Shown piece by piece: positions 1 through 9,427 of a stretch of 64,000 bases of DNA. Position 1 is the first letter of the stretch, and every line of letters starts with the position of its first letter. The notes beneath the pieces are model-generated. The model made no database searches. It was given only the letters and a program-made list of their open reading frames with translations, and was not told where the DNA came from. This DNA comes from Nocardioides ungokensis (lineage in GTDB: Bacteria; Actinomycetota; Actinomycetes; Propionibacteriales; Nocardioidaceae): positions 1,683,001 to 1,747,000 of the forward strand of contig NZ_CP059164.1 in the NCBI RefSeq assembly GCF_013466985.1, written 5' to 3'. The position numbers were made by a program, and so were the translations under genes.

Positions 1-1625
1 GCGACGCCAGCACCTCGACGGCGGCGTCGTCGGCGCCCGGCAGCAGCACCACACCGTCCGCGACGCGGAGCACGTGGCCGGACCGGTGCAATGCGGCGAC
101 GGCACGCGCGTCGAGCCCGAGGGCGGCGAGCCGTCCGGCGTCGGGTGCCGCGAACGGCGCGGGCCCGAGCTCGGCGCGCAGGGCCGCGACCGACGCGGCC
201 AGCGGCGGCGGTAGGTCGTCGGCGGCATCCCGCAGGACCCGGCCGCCGTCCACGCGCAGCGGGGGGCGGACCAGGGCCGTCACCAGCCCGGTGTCCGGCA
301 GGTCCAGCTCGTGGGCCAGCGCTGCCTCGGTGACGCCCGGCTGCAGGGGAGTGGCGAGCCGGTCGACCGCTTCGACCAGCCGGTCCCGCAGCTGCGCGGC
401 ACGTTCGGGCGACAGCAGCCAGTCGCCGGCCGCGACGGCGCCGTCGGGCAGGCGTGGGGGCGAGTCGACCGCGCCGAGGCGGCGCAGCAGGCTGCGTCGT
501 ACCAGCCCACGGCTCGCGAGCTGGCCCGCCAGTGTCGGGTCGTACGCCGTGAGGGCGGCGGCCCGGGCGCGGGCGGCGCCGCGGCGCGAGAGCGACGGGG
601 GAGCGGGGTCGAGCACCGTCACGCCCCAGATCGTGCGGTTGCCGGGGTCCCGCAGGATCGCGCGGTCGCCCAGGCGCAGCGGGAGCGGGTGCTCGACGGT
701 GAGACGGGCGTAGCCCTCCGCGAGCGGCCGTGCACGGACGGTGGTCAGGGCCGCGCCGACGTGGAGGACGGGCGACTCCGGGAGGCGGGCAGCGCCCCCG
801 CCCGTGAGGCGCACGTCCACGGTGGTCACGGGCTCGAACGCCCCGGGTCACGAGCACGCTGCCCCGGGTGATGCCCTGGGGTGCGCGGCCGCCGAGGTCG
901 AGGGCCACCCGGGCGACGCCGTGCGCGGCCTCCACGGGCCGACCCAGCGACTCCAGCCCGCGCACCCGCACCGGCTCGCCGTCGACCTCGAGCACGTCCC
1001 CGACGCGGACCGAGCCCGCCGGCAGGGTGCCCGTGACGACGGTGCCGGTGCCCCGGACCGTGAAGCGCCGGTCGACCCAGAGACGCACGTCGGCGGCCGG
1101 GTCCGGGGCGGGGACGCGGGCCAGCACGTCGGCCAGCACGGAGCGCAGCTCGTCGAGGCCGGCGCCGGTCCGGCCGCTCACGGTCACCGACGGTGCGTCA
1201 CGCAGCGTGGTGCGGGACAGCTGCTTCCGTGCCCGGGCGAGCGCCGGCGCGGGGTCGGCGAGGTCGGACCGGGTGACCACGAGCAGCCCGTGGCCGACGC
1301 CCAGGGCGTCCAGGGCCGCGAGGTGCTCGGCTGCCTGCGGCATCCACGGGTCGTCGGCGGCGACGACGAGCATCGCGACCGGCACCGGGCCCACCCCCGC
1401 GAGCGCCGTGGAGACGAACCGCGAGTGGCCCGGCACGTCCACGAACGCCACGTCGCCGGCGGCACGGCCGTCGGGCGTGACGAGGTCGGTCCAGCAGTAG
1501 CCGAGCTCGATCGAGAGACCCCGGCGGCGTTCCTCCTCCAGGCGGTCGGGGTCGCTGCCGGTGAGGGCACGGACGAGGGTCGACTTGCCGTGGTCGACGT
1601 GCCCGGCGGTCGCGACGACGTGCAC
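1..1625 (-). CDS. selB: Selenocysteine-specific elongation factor SelB (3' part outside the window)
   Basis: SelB is the EF-Tu-like GTPase that carries Sec-tRNA to UGA codons marked by a SECIS hairpin. Translation from the GTG at 1625 gives VHVVATAGHVDHGKSTLVRAL, with the P-loop AGHVDHGKS, a G3-type DVPGH and a TRSD at the G4 position, then translation-factor barrel domains. The C-terminal winged-helix SECIS-binding part lies beyond base 1. The start is one base after the selA stop, so the two genes form a selA-selB operon. The frame breaks once near 840, in a C/G run; removing one base restores a continuous SelB-like sequence (FEPVTTVDVRLT and onward), so an indel error is likely. The partners selA, tRNA-Sec, selD and a Sec-containing enzyme are all in the window. 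Confidence 0.9.
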   Translation of the reverse strand, partial: MHVVATAGHVDHGKSTLVRALTGSDPDRLEEERRRGLSIELGYCWTDLVTPDGRAAGDVAFVDVPGHSRFVSTALAGVGPVPVAMLVVAADDPWMPQAAEHLAALDALGVGHGLLVVTRSDLADPAPALARARKQLSRTTLRDAPSVTVSGRTGAGLDELRSVLADVLARVPAPDPAADVRLWVDRRFTVRGTGTVVTGTLPAGSVRVGDVLEVDGEPVRVRGLESLGRPVEAAHGVARVALDLGGRAPQGITRGSVLVTRGVRARDHRGRAPHGRGRCPPPGVARPPRRRGPDHRPCTAARGGLRPSHRRAPAPAAPGRPRDPAGPRQPHDLGRDGARPRSPVALAPRRRPRPGRRPHGVRPDTGGPAREPWAGTTQPAAPPRRGRLAPTPARRRRRGRRLAAVARTCRAAAGPAGRSGRPARHSPAAGRHRGSAGPRAGPAGHRAGDGPGPPPAARGRRPGPAGCRRRPTAAAGRVGRGPARRARARAVRGTRRRTARRPRARRACRRRIAPVRPRAPRRGRCGAAAGRRRRRRRGAGV

Positions 1626-1626
1626 G

Positions 1627-2957
1627 TCAGGCGTCCGCGATGAGGCGGCGTACCGCCTCGGTCAGGGCCTCGTCCTCGGACTCGGGGACCGCGAGCAGGT
1701 CGAGCAGCAGCCGCCCGTCGTGGACGCGCCCGACCACCGGTGTCTCGGCGCTGCGCAGCGGGTCCGCGAGGCCGGCCGGGAGCGCGACCGCGGCGCTCTG
1801 GATGGTCACGCCCGGCGCGCCGCCGCCGCCGACGGCGCCCGCCGAGCAGACGGCCTCCGCGACGTCGGCCCCGGCGTGGGCGTTGAGCCCCTGCGCGATC
1901 CGGCGGGCTCGGGTCAGCAGCTCCTCCGGCCGCTGGGCGAGGGCCTCCGGGACCGGCGGGGTCGGGCCGGTCAGGGTCGCCTCGAGCGCGGCCAGCGTCA
2001 GCTTGTCCACGCGCAGCGCGCGGGCGAACGGGTGCCGGCGCAGGGACTCGACGAGGTCGCCGCGGCCCAGCAGCAGCCCGCACTGCGGCCCGCCGAGAAG
2101 CTTGTCGCCGGAGGCGGTGACCAGGTCGGCGCCCGCGGCCAGGCAGGTGGCGGCGTCGGGCTCGTCGGGCAGCCGGGGGTGCGGTGCCAGCAGACCGGAG
2201 CCGATGTCCACGACGACGGGGACATCGCTCTCCCGGGCGAGGCCGGCGAGGTCGGCCACCGGGACGGCGGAGGTGAAGCCCTCCACGCGGAAGTTCGACG
2301 GGTGGACCTTGAGGACGAACGCCGTCCGCTCCCCGACGGCCGCGGCGTAGTCCGAGAGCCGGACCCGGTTGGTCGTGCCCACCTCGCGCAGCCGCGCGCC
2401 CACGGACTCGAGCAGGTCGGGGATCCGGAAGCCGTCGCCGATCTCGACCAGCTCACCGCGTGCGACGACGATCTCGCGGCCGGGACCGTCCGCCGACGAA
2501 GCCAGCGCGCAGGCCACCAGGGCCAGGGCGGCCGCCCCGTTGTTGACGACGTGCACACCCGCGGCGTCGGGCACCGCCGCGGCCAGTGCGGCCAGGGCGG
2601 CGGCTCCGCGCGGCCCGCGCCGGCCCGTGGCGAGGTCGAGCTCGACGTCGGTGGGACCCGCGGCCGTCCGCAGGGCCTCGATCGCCGCCGCCGACAGCGG
2701 CGCGCGGCCCAGGTTGGTGTGGACGACGACGCCCGTCGCGTTGAGGACCTGCCGCATCGAGACGGTGCTTCGGGGGAGCCGCGCCAGGGTGGCCTCGACG
2801 ACGTCCTCGGGGCCACGTCGCCGCGCCGGCAGTCCTCCAGCACCTCCACGACCACGGCCTTGGTGCGGGCCCGGCCGAGCCGTCCGGCGGCGGCCAGCAC
2901 CCGGGCGTCGGCCAGCACGGCGTCGGTGCGCGGCGTACGCCGGCGGGGGTCGTCCAA
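1627..2957 (-). CDS. selA: L-seryl-tRNA(Sec) selenium transferase SelA (one apparent frameshift)
   Basis: PLP enzyme converting Ser-tRNA(Sec) to Sec-tRNA(Sec) with selenophosphate. Recognisable blocks are the RQVLNATGVVVHTNLGRAPL region near residue 70, the PLP-lysine motif SGDKLLGGPQCG, and DIGSGLL. The N-terminus (MDDPRRRTPRTDAV) is read from 2957, but the rest lies one frame away; the switch is in a C run near 2810, where one added base would join EDCRRGDVA to PEDVVEATLARLP. Without the indel the protein is about 443 residues, normal for bacterial SelA. The stop is one base from the selB start. I treat the break as a sequence error because the whole Sec system is otherwise intact. Confidence 0.9.
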
Positions 2958-3116
2958 GACCGGTCCTCTCTCGTTGGTCGGGGCGTCGACGGTGGGCGGC
3001 AGCCGCCACCTCCACCACCGACCTCGGACGTTACCGCCCGGGCCTCACCCGAGACGGATGATCCGCTCCTGCGGACCGCGACGTGTAATGGAGGCGACCG
3101 ACATAGGAGGCGCTTC

Positions 3117-3959
3117 ATGTGTCGATGGCTGGCCTACTCCGGCTCACCGGTGCTCATGGAAGATCTGCTCTACAAGCCCGAGCACTCCCTGATCGTGCAG
3201 AGCATGAGCTCCACGATGGGTGCTGAACCCACGAACGGCGACGGCTTCGGCGTCGGCTGGTACGGCGACCGGGAGACACCCGGCCTCTTCCGGAGCATCG
3301 AGCCGGCCTGGAACGACCGCAACCTCCATGACCTGGCGGCGCACATCTCCTCGCCCCGGGTGTTCGCCCACATCCGGGCCGCCATCGGCTCACCGGTGCA
3401 GCAGACGAACTGCCACCCGTTCCGCCAGGGACGGTGGCTGTGGATGCACAACGGGTTCATCGACGGGTTCCACGCGATGAAGCGAGACCTCGCGATGGCC
3501 GTGGACCCGGACCGGTACGCCGACATGGAGGGCACCACCGACTCGGAGATGCTGCTCTTCCTCGCGCTCACCTTCGGCCTGGAGGACGACCCGCCCACGG
3601 CAGTCGCCCGCGCCGTGGGCCTCGTCGAGGAGACCGCACAGCGCCACGGCATCCGCTTCCCGATGCAGGGCACCATGGCCACCACCGACGGCGCGACCAC
3701 CTGGGCCTTCCGCTACTCCACCGAGGGCAAGTCCCGGTCCCTGTTCCACAGCACCGACGTGTCGATGCTCAAGCAGCAGTACCCGGACAACCCGGAACTC
3801 CACGAGCTGTCCGACGACGCGCGCATGGTCGTGTCCGAGCCCCTGGGCGAGCTGCGCGGAGCGTGGCGCGAGGTGCCGGAGGCCAGCTGCGTGGCCATCC
3901 ATGCCGGCGAGGAGACGATCACCCCGTTCAAGCCCCTGATGCCGGCGCGCACCGCGTGA
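3117..3959 (+). CDS. Class II glutamine amidotransferase (YafJ/EgtC-like)
   Basis: A 280-residue protein beginning MCRWLAYSG, which places the catalytic cysteine at residue 2 as in Ntn-type amidotransferases after Met removal. Other family signatures are GDGFGVGWYG, HIRAAIGSPVQQTNCHPF and the MHNGFIDGF block, so it should release ammonia from glutamine or be a related Ntn amidase. The acceptor substrate cannot be read from sequence; EgtC (ergothioneine) relatives are one possibility, but no other egt gene is nearby. An AGGAGG at 3105-3110, six bases before the ATG, fixes the start. It lies between divergent selA and convergent tRNA-Sec; a link to selenium use is only positional. Confidence 0.8.
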   Translation: MCRWLAYSGSPVLMEDLLYKPEHSLIVQSMSSTMGAEPTNGDGFGVGWYGDRETPGLFRSIEPAWNDRNLHDLAAHISSPRVFAHIRAAIGSPVQQTNCHPFRQGRWLWMHNGFIDGFHAMKRDLAMAVDPDRYADMEGTTDSEMLLFLALTFGLEDDPPTAVARAVGLVEETAQRHGIRFPMQGTMATTDGATTWAFRYSTEGKSRSLFHSTDVSMLKQQYPDNPELHELSDDARMVVSEPLGELRGAWREVPEASCVAIHAGEETITPFKPLMPARTA

Positions 3960-4011
3960 CGAGCACGGTCTCCCGCCTCCGCTGACCCGCGGGACGGGCA
4001 GGGAGAGCTGT

Positions 4012-4106
4012 TGGCGGAGGCGGACGGGAATCGAACCCGCCTGACCGGGATGCCCGGCCACTACGGTTTTGAGGACCGCGCCCGTCACCAGACGAGGAAC
4101 GCCTCC
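4012..4106 (-). tRNA. selC: tRNA-Sec (anticodon UCA)
   Basis: About 95 nt, much longer than a normal tRNA. The acceptor arms GGAGGCG (4106-4100) and CGCCTCC (4022-4016) pair perfectly, the discriminator is G, and CCA is encoded (4014-4012). The anticodon stem CGGT/ACCG closes loop CCTCAAA, giving anticodon TCA. A long variable arm (CCGGG-CAT-CCCGG) and a GGTTCGATT T-loop follow. These are diagnostic features of bacterial selenocysteine tRNA. It reads opposite to the adjacent formate dehydrogenase operon that needs it. Confidence 0.95.
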
Positions 4107-4113
4107 GCGCCAC

Positions 4114-4119
4114 AATCTA
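4114..4119 (-). promoter_or_regulatory. Candidate -10 box of tRNA-Sec
   Basis: TAGATT on the minus strand, seven bases upstream of the tRNA-Sec 5' end. It fits the TANNNT pattern of actinobacterial housekeeping promoters. No convincing -35 element was seen. Confidence 0.35.
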
Positions 4120-4192
4120 GTGGCACCGGGTTTGGGGCCACGTGGTGTGGTTACGTGTAGGCAGCAGCCAGAGCGACCAGGAGGGTGCAGGC

Positions 4193-7100
4193 GTGGGTGC
4201 GAAGACCTTCATCGGCCAGTGGCCGCTGCTCCGTCAGGTGACAGGGGCCGACAGGCTCGGCCGCGGCAAGGCCGCGATGTCCTCCCGCAGCGAGCACCTC
4301 GAGCCGCGCACCGTCGAGGCCGACGAGGTCGTCGACTCGGTCTGCCCGTTCTGCGCGGTCGGCTGCGCACAGAAGGTCTTCGTCAAGGACGGCAAGGTCA
4401 CCCAGATCGAGGGCAACCCCGCCAGCCCGATCTCCCGCGGTCGGCTGTGTCCGAAGGGCAGCGCCAGCAAGCAGCTGGTGACCTCGCCCTCCCGCGTCAC
4501 CAAGGTCCGCTACCGGCGTCCGCACGGGACCGAGTGGGAGGACCTCGACCTCGACACCGCGATGGACATGATCGCGGACCGCGTCATCAGGACCCGCAAG
4601 CAGTTCTGGGAGTGGGAGGACGAGCACGGCCGTCGTACCCGCCGCAGCCTCGGCATCGCCAGCCTCGGAGGAGCGACCCTCGACAACGAGGAGAACTACC
4701 TCATGAAGAAGCTCTACACGGCGATGGGCGCGATCCAGATCGAGAACCAGGCCCGTATTTGACACTCCTCCACGGTTCCCGGTCTGGGAACCTCGTTCGG
4801 CCGTGGTGGCGCAACAACCAACCTGCAGGACCTCTCCAACGCTGACTGCATCCTCATCGAGGGCTCCAACATGGCGGAGGCACACCCGGTGGGCTTCCAG
4901 TGGGTGATGGAGGCGAAGCGGCGCGGCGCGAAGATCATCCACGTCGACCCGCGGTTCACCCGCACCTCGGCGGTCGCCGACCTCCACGTGCCGATCCGCG
5001 CGGGCTCGGACATCGCGTTCCTCGGCGCGCTGGTCAACCACGTGCTGAGCAACGACCTCGACTTTCGTGAGTACGTCGTCGCCTACACCAACGCGGCGAA
5101 CGTGATCGACGAGGACTTCCGCGACACCGAGGACCTCGACGGTCTGTTCTCGGGCTTCGACCCGGAGGCGGCGCAGTACGACCCCGTCACCTGGCGCTAC
5201 CAGCCGCCGGAGAACCCCACCGAGGACCAGCAACGCCGCGAGGCGGACCTCGAGTCCGACGAGGTGCGCACCGGCGGCCAGTACCCCGGGGCGGGGCACA
5301 AGGAGTCCCACCAGGCGGCGCGCTCGGAGAGCCACGGCTCCGGCGGTGCCCCGGTCAGCTGGAAGGGCCGGCGCGACGAGACGCTGCAGGACCCCCACTG
5401 CGTCTTCCAGATCCTCAAGCGCCACTTCGCGCGCTACACGCCCGAGATGGTGCAGGAGGTCTGCGGCATCGAGCCGGAGCAGTTCCGGGAGGTCGCCGAC
5501 GCCCTGACCGCCAACAGCGGGCGGGAGCGCACGACGGCGTTCTGCTACGCGGTCGGCTGGACGCACCACAGCGTGGGCGCGCAGATGATCCGCACCGCCT
5601 CGATCCTGCAGACGCTGCTGGGCAACATCGGCCGACCGGGCGGCGGCATCCTCGCGCTGCGCGGGCACGCCAGCATCCAGGGCTCGACCGACATCCCGAC
5701 GCTGTTCAACATCCTGCCCGGCTACCTGCCGATGCCGCACGCGGCGCAGCACCAGAGCCTCGACGAGTGGGTGAGCGCCGACGAGGGCAAGGCCGGCTTC
5801 TGGGGCAACGTGCGGAGCTACTCGGTCAGCCTGCTGAAGTCCTACTGGGGCGAGGCGGCCACGGCCGACAACGACTTCTGCTTCGACTACCTGCCGCGGA
5901 TCACCGGCGACCACTCGACCTACAACACCGTCAAGCGGATGATCGACGGCACCACCAAGGGCTACTTCCTGGTGGGCGAGAACCCCGCGGTCGGCTCGGC
6001 GAACGGCAAGATGCAGCGGCTCGGCATGGCCAACCTCGACTGGCTCGTGGTGCGCGACCTGCAGATGATCGAGTCGGCGACGTTCTGGCAGGACGGCCCC
6101 GAGATCGAGACCGGCGAGCTGGTCACCGAGGACATCGGCACCGAGATCTTCTTCCTGCCTGCGGCCTCGCACGTGGAGAAGGCCGGCTCGTTCACCCAGA
6201 CGCAGCGGATGCTGCAGTGGCGCGACAAGGCCGTCGACCCGCCGGGCGACGCCCGCAGCGAGCTGGACTTCTACTTCGAGCTCGGCAACCGGATCCGCGA
6301 GAAGCTCGCGGGCTCCACGGACGAGATGGACCGGCCGATCCTCGACCTGGCGTGGGACTACCCCGTCGACGAGAAGGGCGAGCCGGACGGGCAGGCGGTG
6401 CTGCGCGAGATCAACGGCACCGGACCCGACGGCCGCGCGCTGTCGGCGTACACCGAGCTCAAGGCCGACGGCTCGACGGCATGCGGTTGCTGGATCTACT
6501 GCGGGGTCTATGCCGAGGAGACCAACCAGGCGCGGCGGCGCAAGCCGCACTGGGAGCAGGACCAGGTCGCCGCCGAGTGGGGCTGGGTGTGGCCGGCCAA
6601 CCGCCGGATCCTCTACAACCGGGCTTCCGCCGCGCCGGACGGCACGCCGTGGAGCGAGCGCAAGCGCTACGTCTGGTGGGACGCCGAAAAGGGCCGGTGG
6701 ACCGGTGCGGACGTCCCCGACTTCATCGTCGACCGCGCTCCCGACCACGTGCCCGAGGAGGGCGCCACGGGGCCCGACGCCATCGGAGGCCAGGACCCGT
6801 TCGTCATGCAGACCGACGGCAAGGCCTGGCTCTTCGCCCCCTTGGGGCTGGCCGACGGGCCGATGCCGACGCACTACGAGCCGCCGGAGTCGCCGGTGCG
6901 CAACCCGCTGTACGGCCGGCAGAACAACCCGTCGCGCCGCAAGCTCTCGGACGCGTCGAACCCGATCAACCCCAGCTACAGCGACGTGTTCCCCTACGTG
7001 TTCACGACCTACCGGCTCACCGAGCACCACACGGCGGGTGCGATGAGTCGCACGCTGCCCTACCTCACCGAGCTGCAGCCCGAGCCGTTCTGCGAGGTCT

Positions 7101-7471
7101 CGCCCCGGCTCGCGGCCGAGCGCGGGCTCGAGCACCTCGGCTGGGCGACGATCGTCACGGCCCGCACCGCCATCGAGGCGCGCGTCCTGGTGACCGACCG
7201 GCTCCGCTCGCTGCGGCTGGGGGACCAGGTCGTGGAGCAGGTCGGGCTGCCCTACCACTGGGGACGCAACGGCATCACGCAGGGCGACTCGCCCAACGAC
7301 CTGGTCAACGTGACCATGGATCCCAACGTCTACATCCAGGACAAGGTCGGCACCTGCGACATCAGGCCCGGTCGCCGCCCGCGGGGTCCGGACCTGACGG
7401 CGTACGTCGAGGACTACCGTCGGCGTGCCGACGTCGACATGGACGACCCCACCAACGGGAGGACCGACTAG
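4193..7471 (+). CDS. fdhA: Formate dehydrogenase catalytic subunit, selenocysteine-containing
   Basis: Molybdenum/tungsten-bis-MGD enzyme oxidising formate to CO2, 1092 residues if the UGA at 4760-4762 is read as Sec (residue 190). The N-terminal [4Fe-4S] site is VCPFCAVGC ... GRLCPKG. Upstream of the UGA the sequence reads ENQARI and downstream, in the same frame, HSSTVPGLGTSFGRGGATTN then NMAEAHPVGF; known Sec-type FDHs have NQARV-Sec-HGPT at this place. Sec ligates the metal. The start is the GTG at 4193, behind AGGAGG at 4179-4184. No Tat signal peptide is visible, so the subunit should face the cytoplasm, unlike periplasmic FDH-N. It abuts fdhB, with a nrfD-like gene and selD following. 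Confidence 0.95.
4760..4792 (+). promoter_or_regulatory. UGA selenocysteine codon with bacterial SECIS hairpin
   Basis: TGA at 4760-4762 is followed by the hairpin GGTTCCC (4774-4780), loop GGTCT (4781-4785), GGGAACC (4786-4792). Counting the U of UGA as 1, the loop has G at 23 and U at 24 and there is a U at 17, the positions recalled as important for SelB binding in E. coli fdhF. The stem is a perfect 7 bp. Confidence 0.92.
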
Positions 7472-8377
7472 ATGGCCAACTCGTTGTGGGGCCCGCTGGA
7501 CGACGTCCAGGGCGACGCGGGCTACGACCACCACCCGCCGCGGATGGGCTTCTTCACCGACACCTCGGTGTGCATCGGCTGCAAGGCCTGCGAGGTGGCC
7601 TGCAAGGAGTGGAACGAGGTGCCCGACGACGGCTACGAGCTGTCCGGGATGTCCTACGACAACACCCAGGCGCTCGGGGCGAGCACGTGGCGGCACGTGG
7701 CGTTCGTCGAGAAGCCCGTCGAGCCCAAGCCACTCACCACGACCGACCTCGGGCTGCCGGGCATGGGTCCGCCCGGAGCCATGGAGGGTGGGGCGACGGA
7801 CGGTGACGCCGGTGTCCGCTGGCTGATGTCCTCCGACGTGTGCAAGCACTGCACCCACGCTGCCTGCCTCGACGTCTGCCCGACCGGATCCCTGTTCCGC
7901 ACCGAGTTCGGCACCGTCGTGGTCCAGCCCGACATCTGCAACGGCTGCGGCTACTGCGTGCCCGCCTGCCCCTACGGCGTCATCGACCTGCGCAAGGAGG
8001 ACGGCCGGGCGTTCAAGTGCACGCTGTGCTACGACCGGCTCAAGGTCGACGAGTCGCCGGCCTGCGCGACGGCGTGCCCCACCGAGTCGATCCAGTTCGG
8101 TGAGCTGAGCGAGCTGCGCGAGCGCGCCGACCACCGGCTGGCCGAGCTGCACGAGAGGGGCGTCGACGTCGCCCGGCTCTACGGCCGCGACCCGGAGGAC
8201 GGCGTCGGTGGCGACGGTGCCTTCTTCCTGCTGCTCGACGAGCCCGAGGTCTACGGGCTGCCGCCCGACCCGGTGGTCACCACCCGCGACCTGGGGTCGA
8301 TCTGGAAGCACGTGGGTGCCGCCGCCGCCACGATGGTCGGCGTCGGCGTCGCGTCGTTCCTGGGGAGGCGCAGGTGA
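7472..8377 (+). CDS. fdhB: Formate dehydrogenase iron-sulfur (four-cluster ferredoxin) subunit
   Basis: A 301-residue electron-transfer subunit starting directly after the fdhA stop. Four cysteine clusters are visible: CIGCKACEVAC (about residues 35-45), CKHCTHAACLDVCPTG, CNGCGYCVPACPYGV and CTLCYDRL ... CATACPTES, enough for four [4Fe-4S] centres forming a wire between the MGD site and the membrane partner. The C-terminus (AAAATMVGVGVASFLGRRR) looks like one membrane anchor. It resembles FdnH/FdoH and NrfC-like subunits. Its stop overlaps the GTG of the next gene (GTGA), so translation is probably coupled. Confidence 0.92.
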   Translation: MANSLWGPLDDVQGDAGYDHHPPRMGFFTDTSVCIGCKACEVACKEWNEVPDDGYELSGMSYDNTQALGASTWRHVAFVEKPVEPKPLTTTDLGLPGMGPPGAMEGGATDGDAGVRWLMSSDVCKHCTHAACLDVCPTGSLFRTEFGTVVVQPDICNGCGYCVPACPYGVIDLRKEDGRAFKCTLCYDRLKVDESPACATACPTESIQFGELSELRERADHRLAELHERGVDVARLYGRDPEDGVGGDGAFFLLLDEPEVYGLPPDPVVTTRDLGSIWKHVGAAAATMVGVGVASFLGRRR

Positions 8378-9345
8378 GTCCGAAGGGCGGAGGCGGTGGC
8401 GGCCGGGGCGACCGCCTGATGGTGCCGGAGGCGGAGTTCGAGTCCTACTACGGCAAGCAGATCATCAAGACCCCGACGTGGAAGACGCCCGACGTCCCGC
8501 TGTACCTCTTCCTGGGCGGCCTGGCCGGGGGCTCCGCGCTGCTCGCCGAGGGCGCCGCGCTGCAGGACCTCCCGGCGCTGGAGAAGGTGGCCCGCGGTGC
8601 GGCGGCCGCGGGCGCCGGGATCGGCACGGTCTTCCTGGTCCACGACCTCGGGCGCCCGGAGCGCTTCCTGCACATGCTGCGCGTATTCAAGCCGACATCG
8701 CCGCTCTCGGTCGGGTCGTTCATCCTCGCGCCCTTCTCGGCGTTCTCGACCGCGGCGTTCGGCTCGATGGTCACCGGCTGGTTCCCGCGCCTGGGTCGCC
8801 TCTGTGGGGTCGGCGCCGCGGCCTTCGGACCGCCGCTGGCCACCTACACCGCAGCATTGGTGGCCAACACGGCCGTGCCCGCCTGGCACGAGGCGCACCG
8901 GGAGCTGCCGTTCGTGTTCGCCGGATCCGGGGCGACGGCCGCGGGGGGACTCGCGATGCTGCTCACGCCTGTCGACCAGGCCGGGCCCGCCCGTCGGATG
9001 GCGGTGGCCGGGGCTGCTCTGGAGATCGCCGCCGCCGAGTCGCTCACGCACCGGCTCGGCATGATCGCCGAGCCCTACCAGCAGGGCCGGCCCGGCACGC
9101 TGATGCGCACGGCCCGGCGGATGACGACGGTCGCGGCGGTCGCCACGCTCCTGGCCGGGCGACGCTCGCGCCTGGTCTCGGCGGTCGCGGGTGCCACCTG
9201 CGTGGCCGCCTCCGCGCTCACCCGCTTCGGCGTCTTCGAGGCCGGGCTCGAGTCCGCCCGCGACCCGAAGTACACCGTCATCCCCCAGAAGGAGAGGCTG
9301 GCTGCCCGCAAGGCGGCGGCTGCATCCGGCACGCCCGCCGGGTGA
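8374..9345 (+). CDS. NrfD/PsrC-type membrane subunit of the formate dehydrogenase
   Basis: A 323-residue polytopic membrane protein. After a soluble N-terminus (PEAEFESYYGKQIIKTPTWK) come LYLFLGGLAGGSALLAEGA and about eight hydrophobic segments, with the conserved HDLGRPERFLHMLRVFKPTSPLSVGSF block of NrfD-like quinone-interacting subunits. It has no haem-b histidine pattern of FdnI, so electrons probably pass to menaquinone directly. GTG start at 8374 overlaps the fdhB stop. With FdhA and FdhB it forms an FDH-NrfD respiratory complex (inference from order and families). Confidence 0.85.
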   Translation: MSPKGGGGGGRGDRLMVPEAEFESYYGKQIIKTPTWKTPDVPLYLFLGGLAGGSALLAEGAALQDLPALEKVARGAAAAGAGIGTVFLVHDLGRPERFLHMLRVFKPTSPLSVGSFILAPFSAFSTAAFGSMVTGWFPRLGRLCGVGAAAFGPPLATYTAALVANTAVPAWHEAHRELPFVFAGSGATAAGGLAMLLTPVDQAGPARRMAVAGAALEIAAAESLTHRLGMIAEPYQQGRPGTLMRTARRMTTVAAVATLLAGRRSRLVSAVAGATCVAASALTRFGVFEAGLESARDPKYTVIPQKERLAARKAAAASGTPAG

Positions 9346-9415
9346 ACCGTTCTCGGCGAGCGCTGGTCGGTGCGCGCCCGCGTCCCGTGGCGCGTGGACA
9401 GACGCGGGCAGTGGG

Positions 9416-9421
9416 TACGGT
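9416..9421 (+). promoter_or_regulatory. Leaderless-type -10 box of selD
   Basis: TACGGT ends six bases before the GTG start of selD and no Shine-Dalgarno sequence is visible, so the transcript may begin at or very near the start codon. Confidence 0.45.
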
Positions 9422-9427
9422 GACCGG

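Noticed and set aside
3117-3959. Part of the selenium pathway (dedicated amidotransferase)
   Set aside because: Only position supports it; the sequence is a generic class II amidotransferase.
4142-4900. Formate dehydrogenase gene broken into two by a stop codon
   Set aside because: The stop is a UGA, the sequence stays in the same frame on both sides, a SECIS hairpin follows, and the full Sec machinery is adjacent.
4151-8311. Very long open frame on the minus strand opposite fdhA/fdhB
   Set aside because: Antisense shadow of a high-GC coding region; composition is Arg/Val/His-rich without domain motifs.
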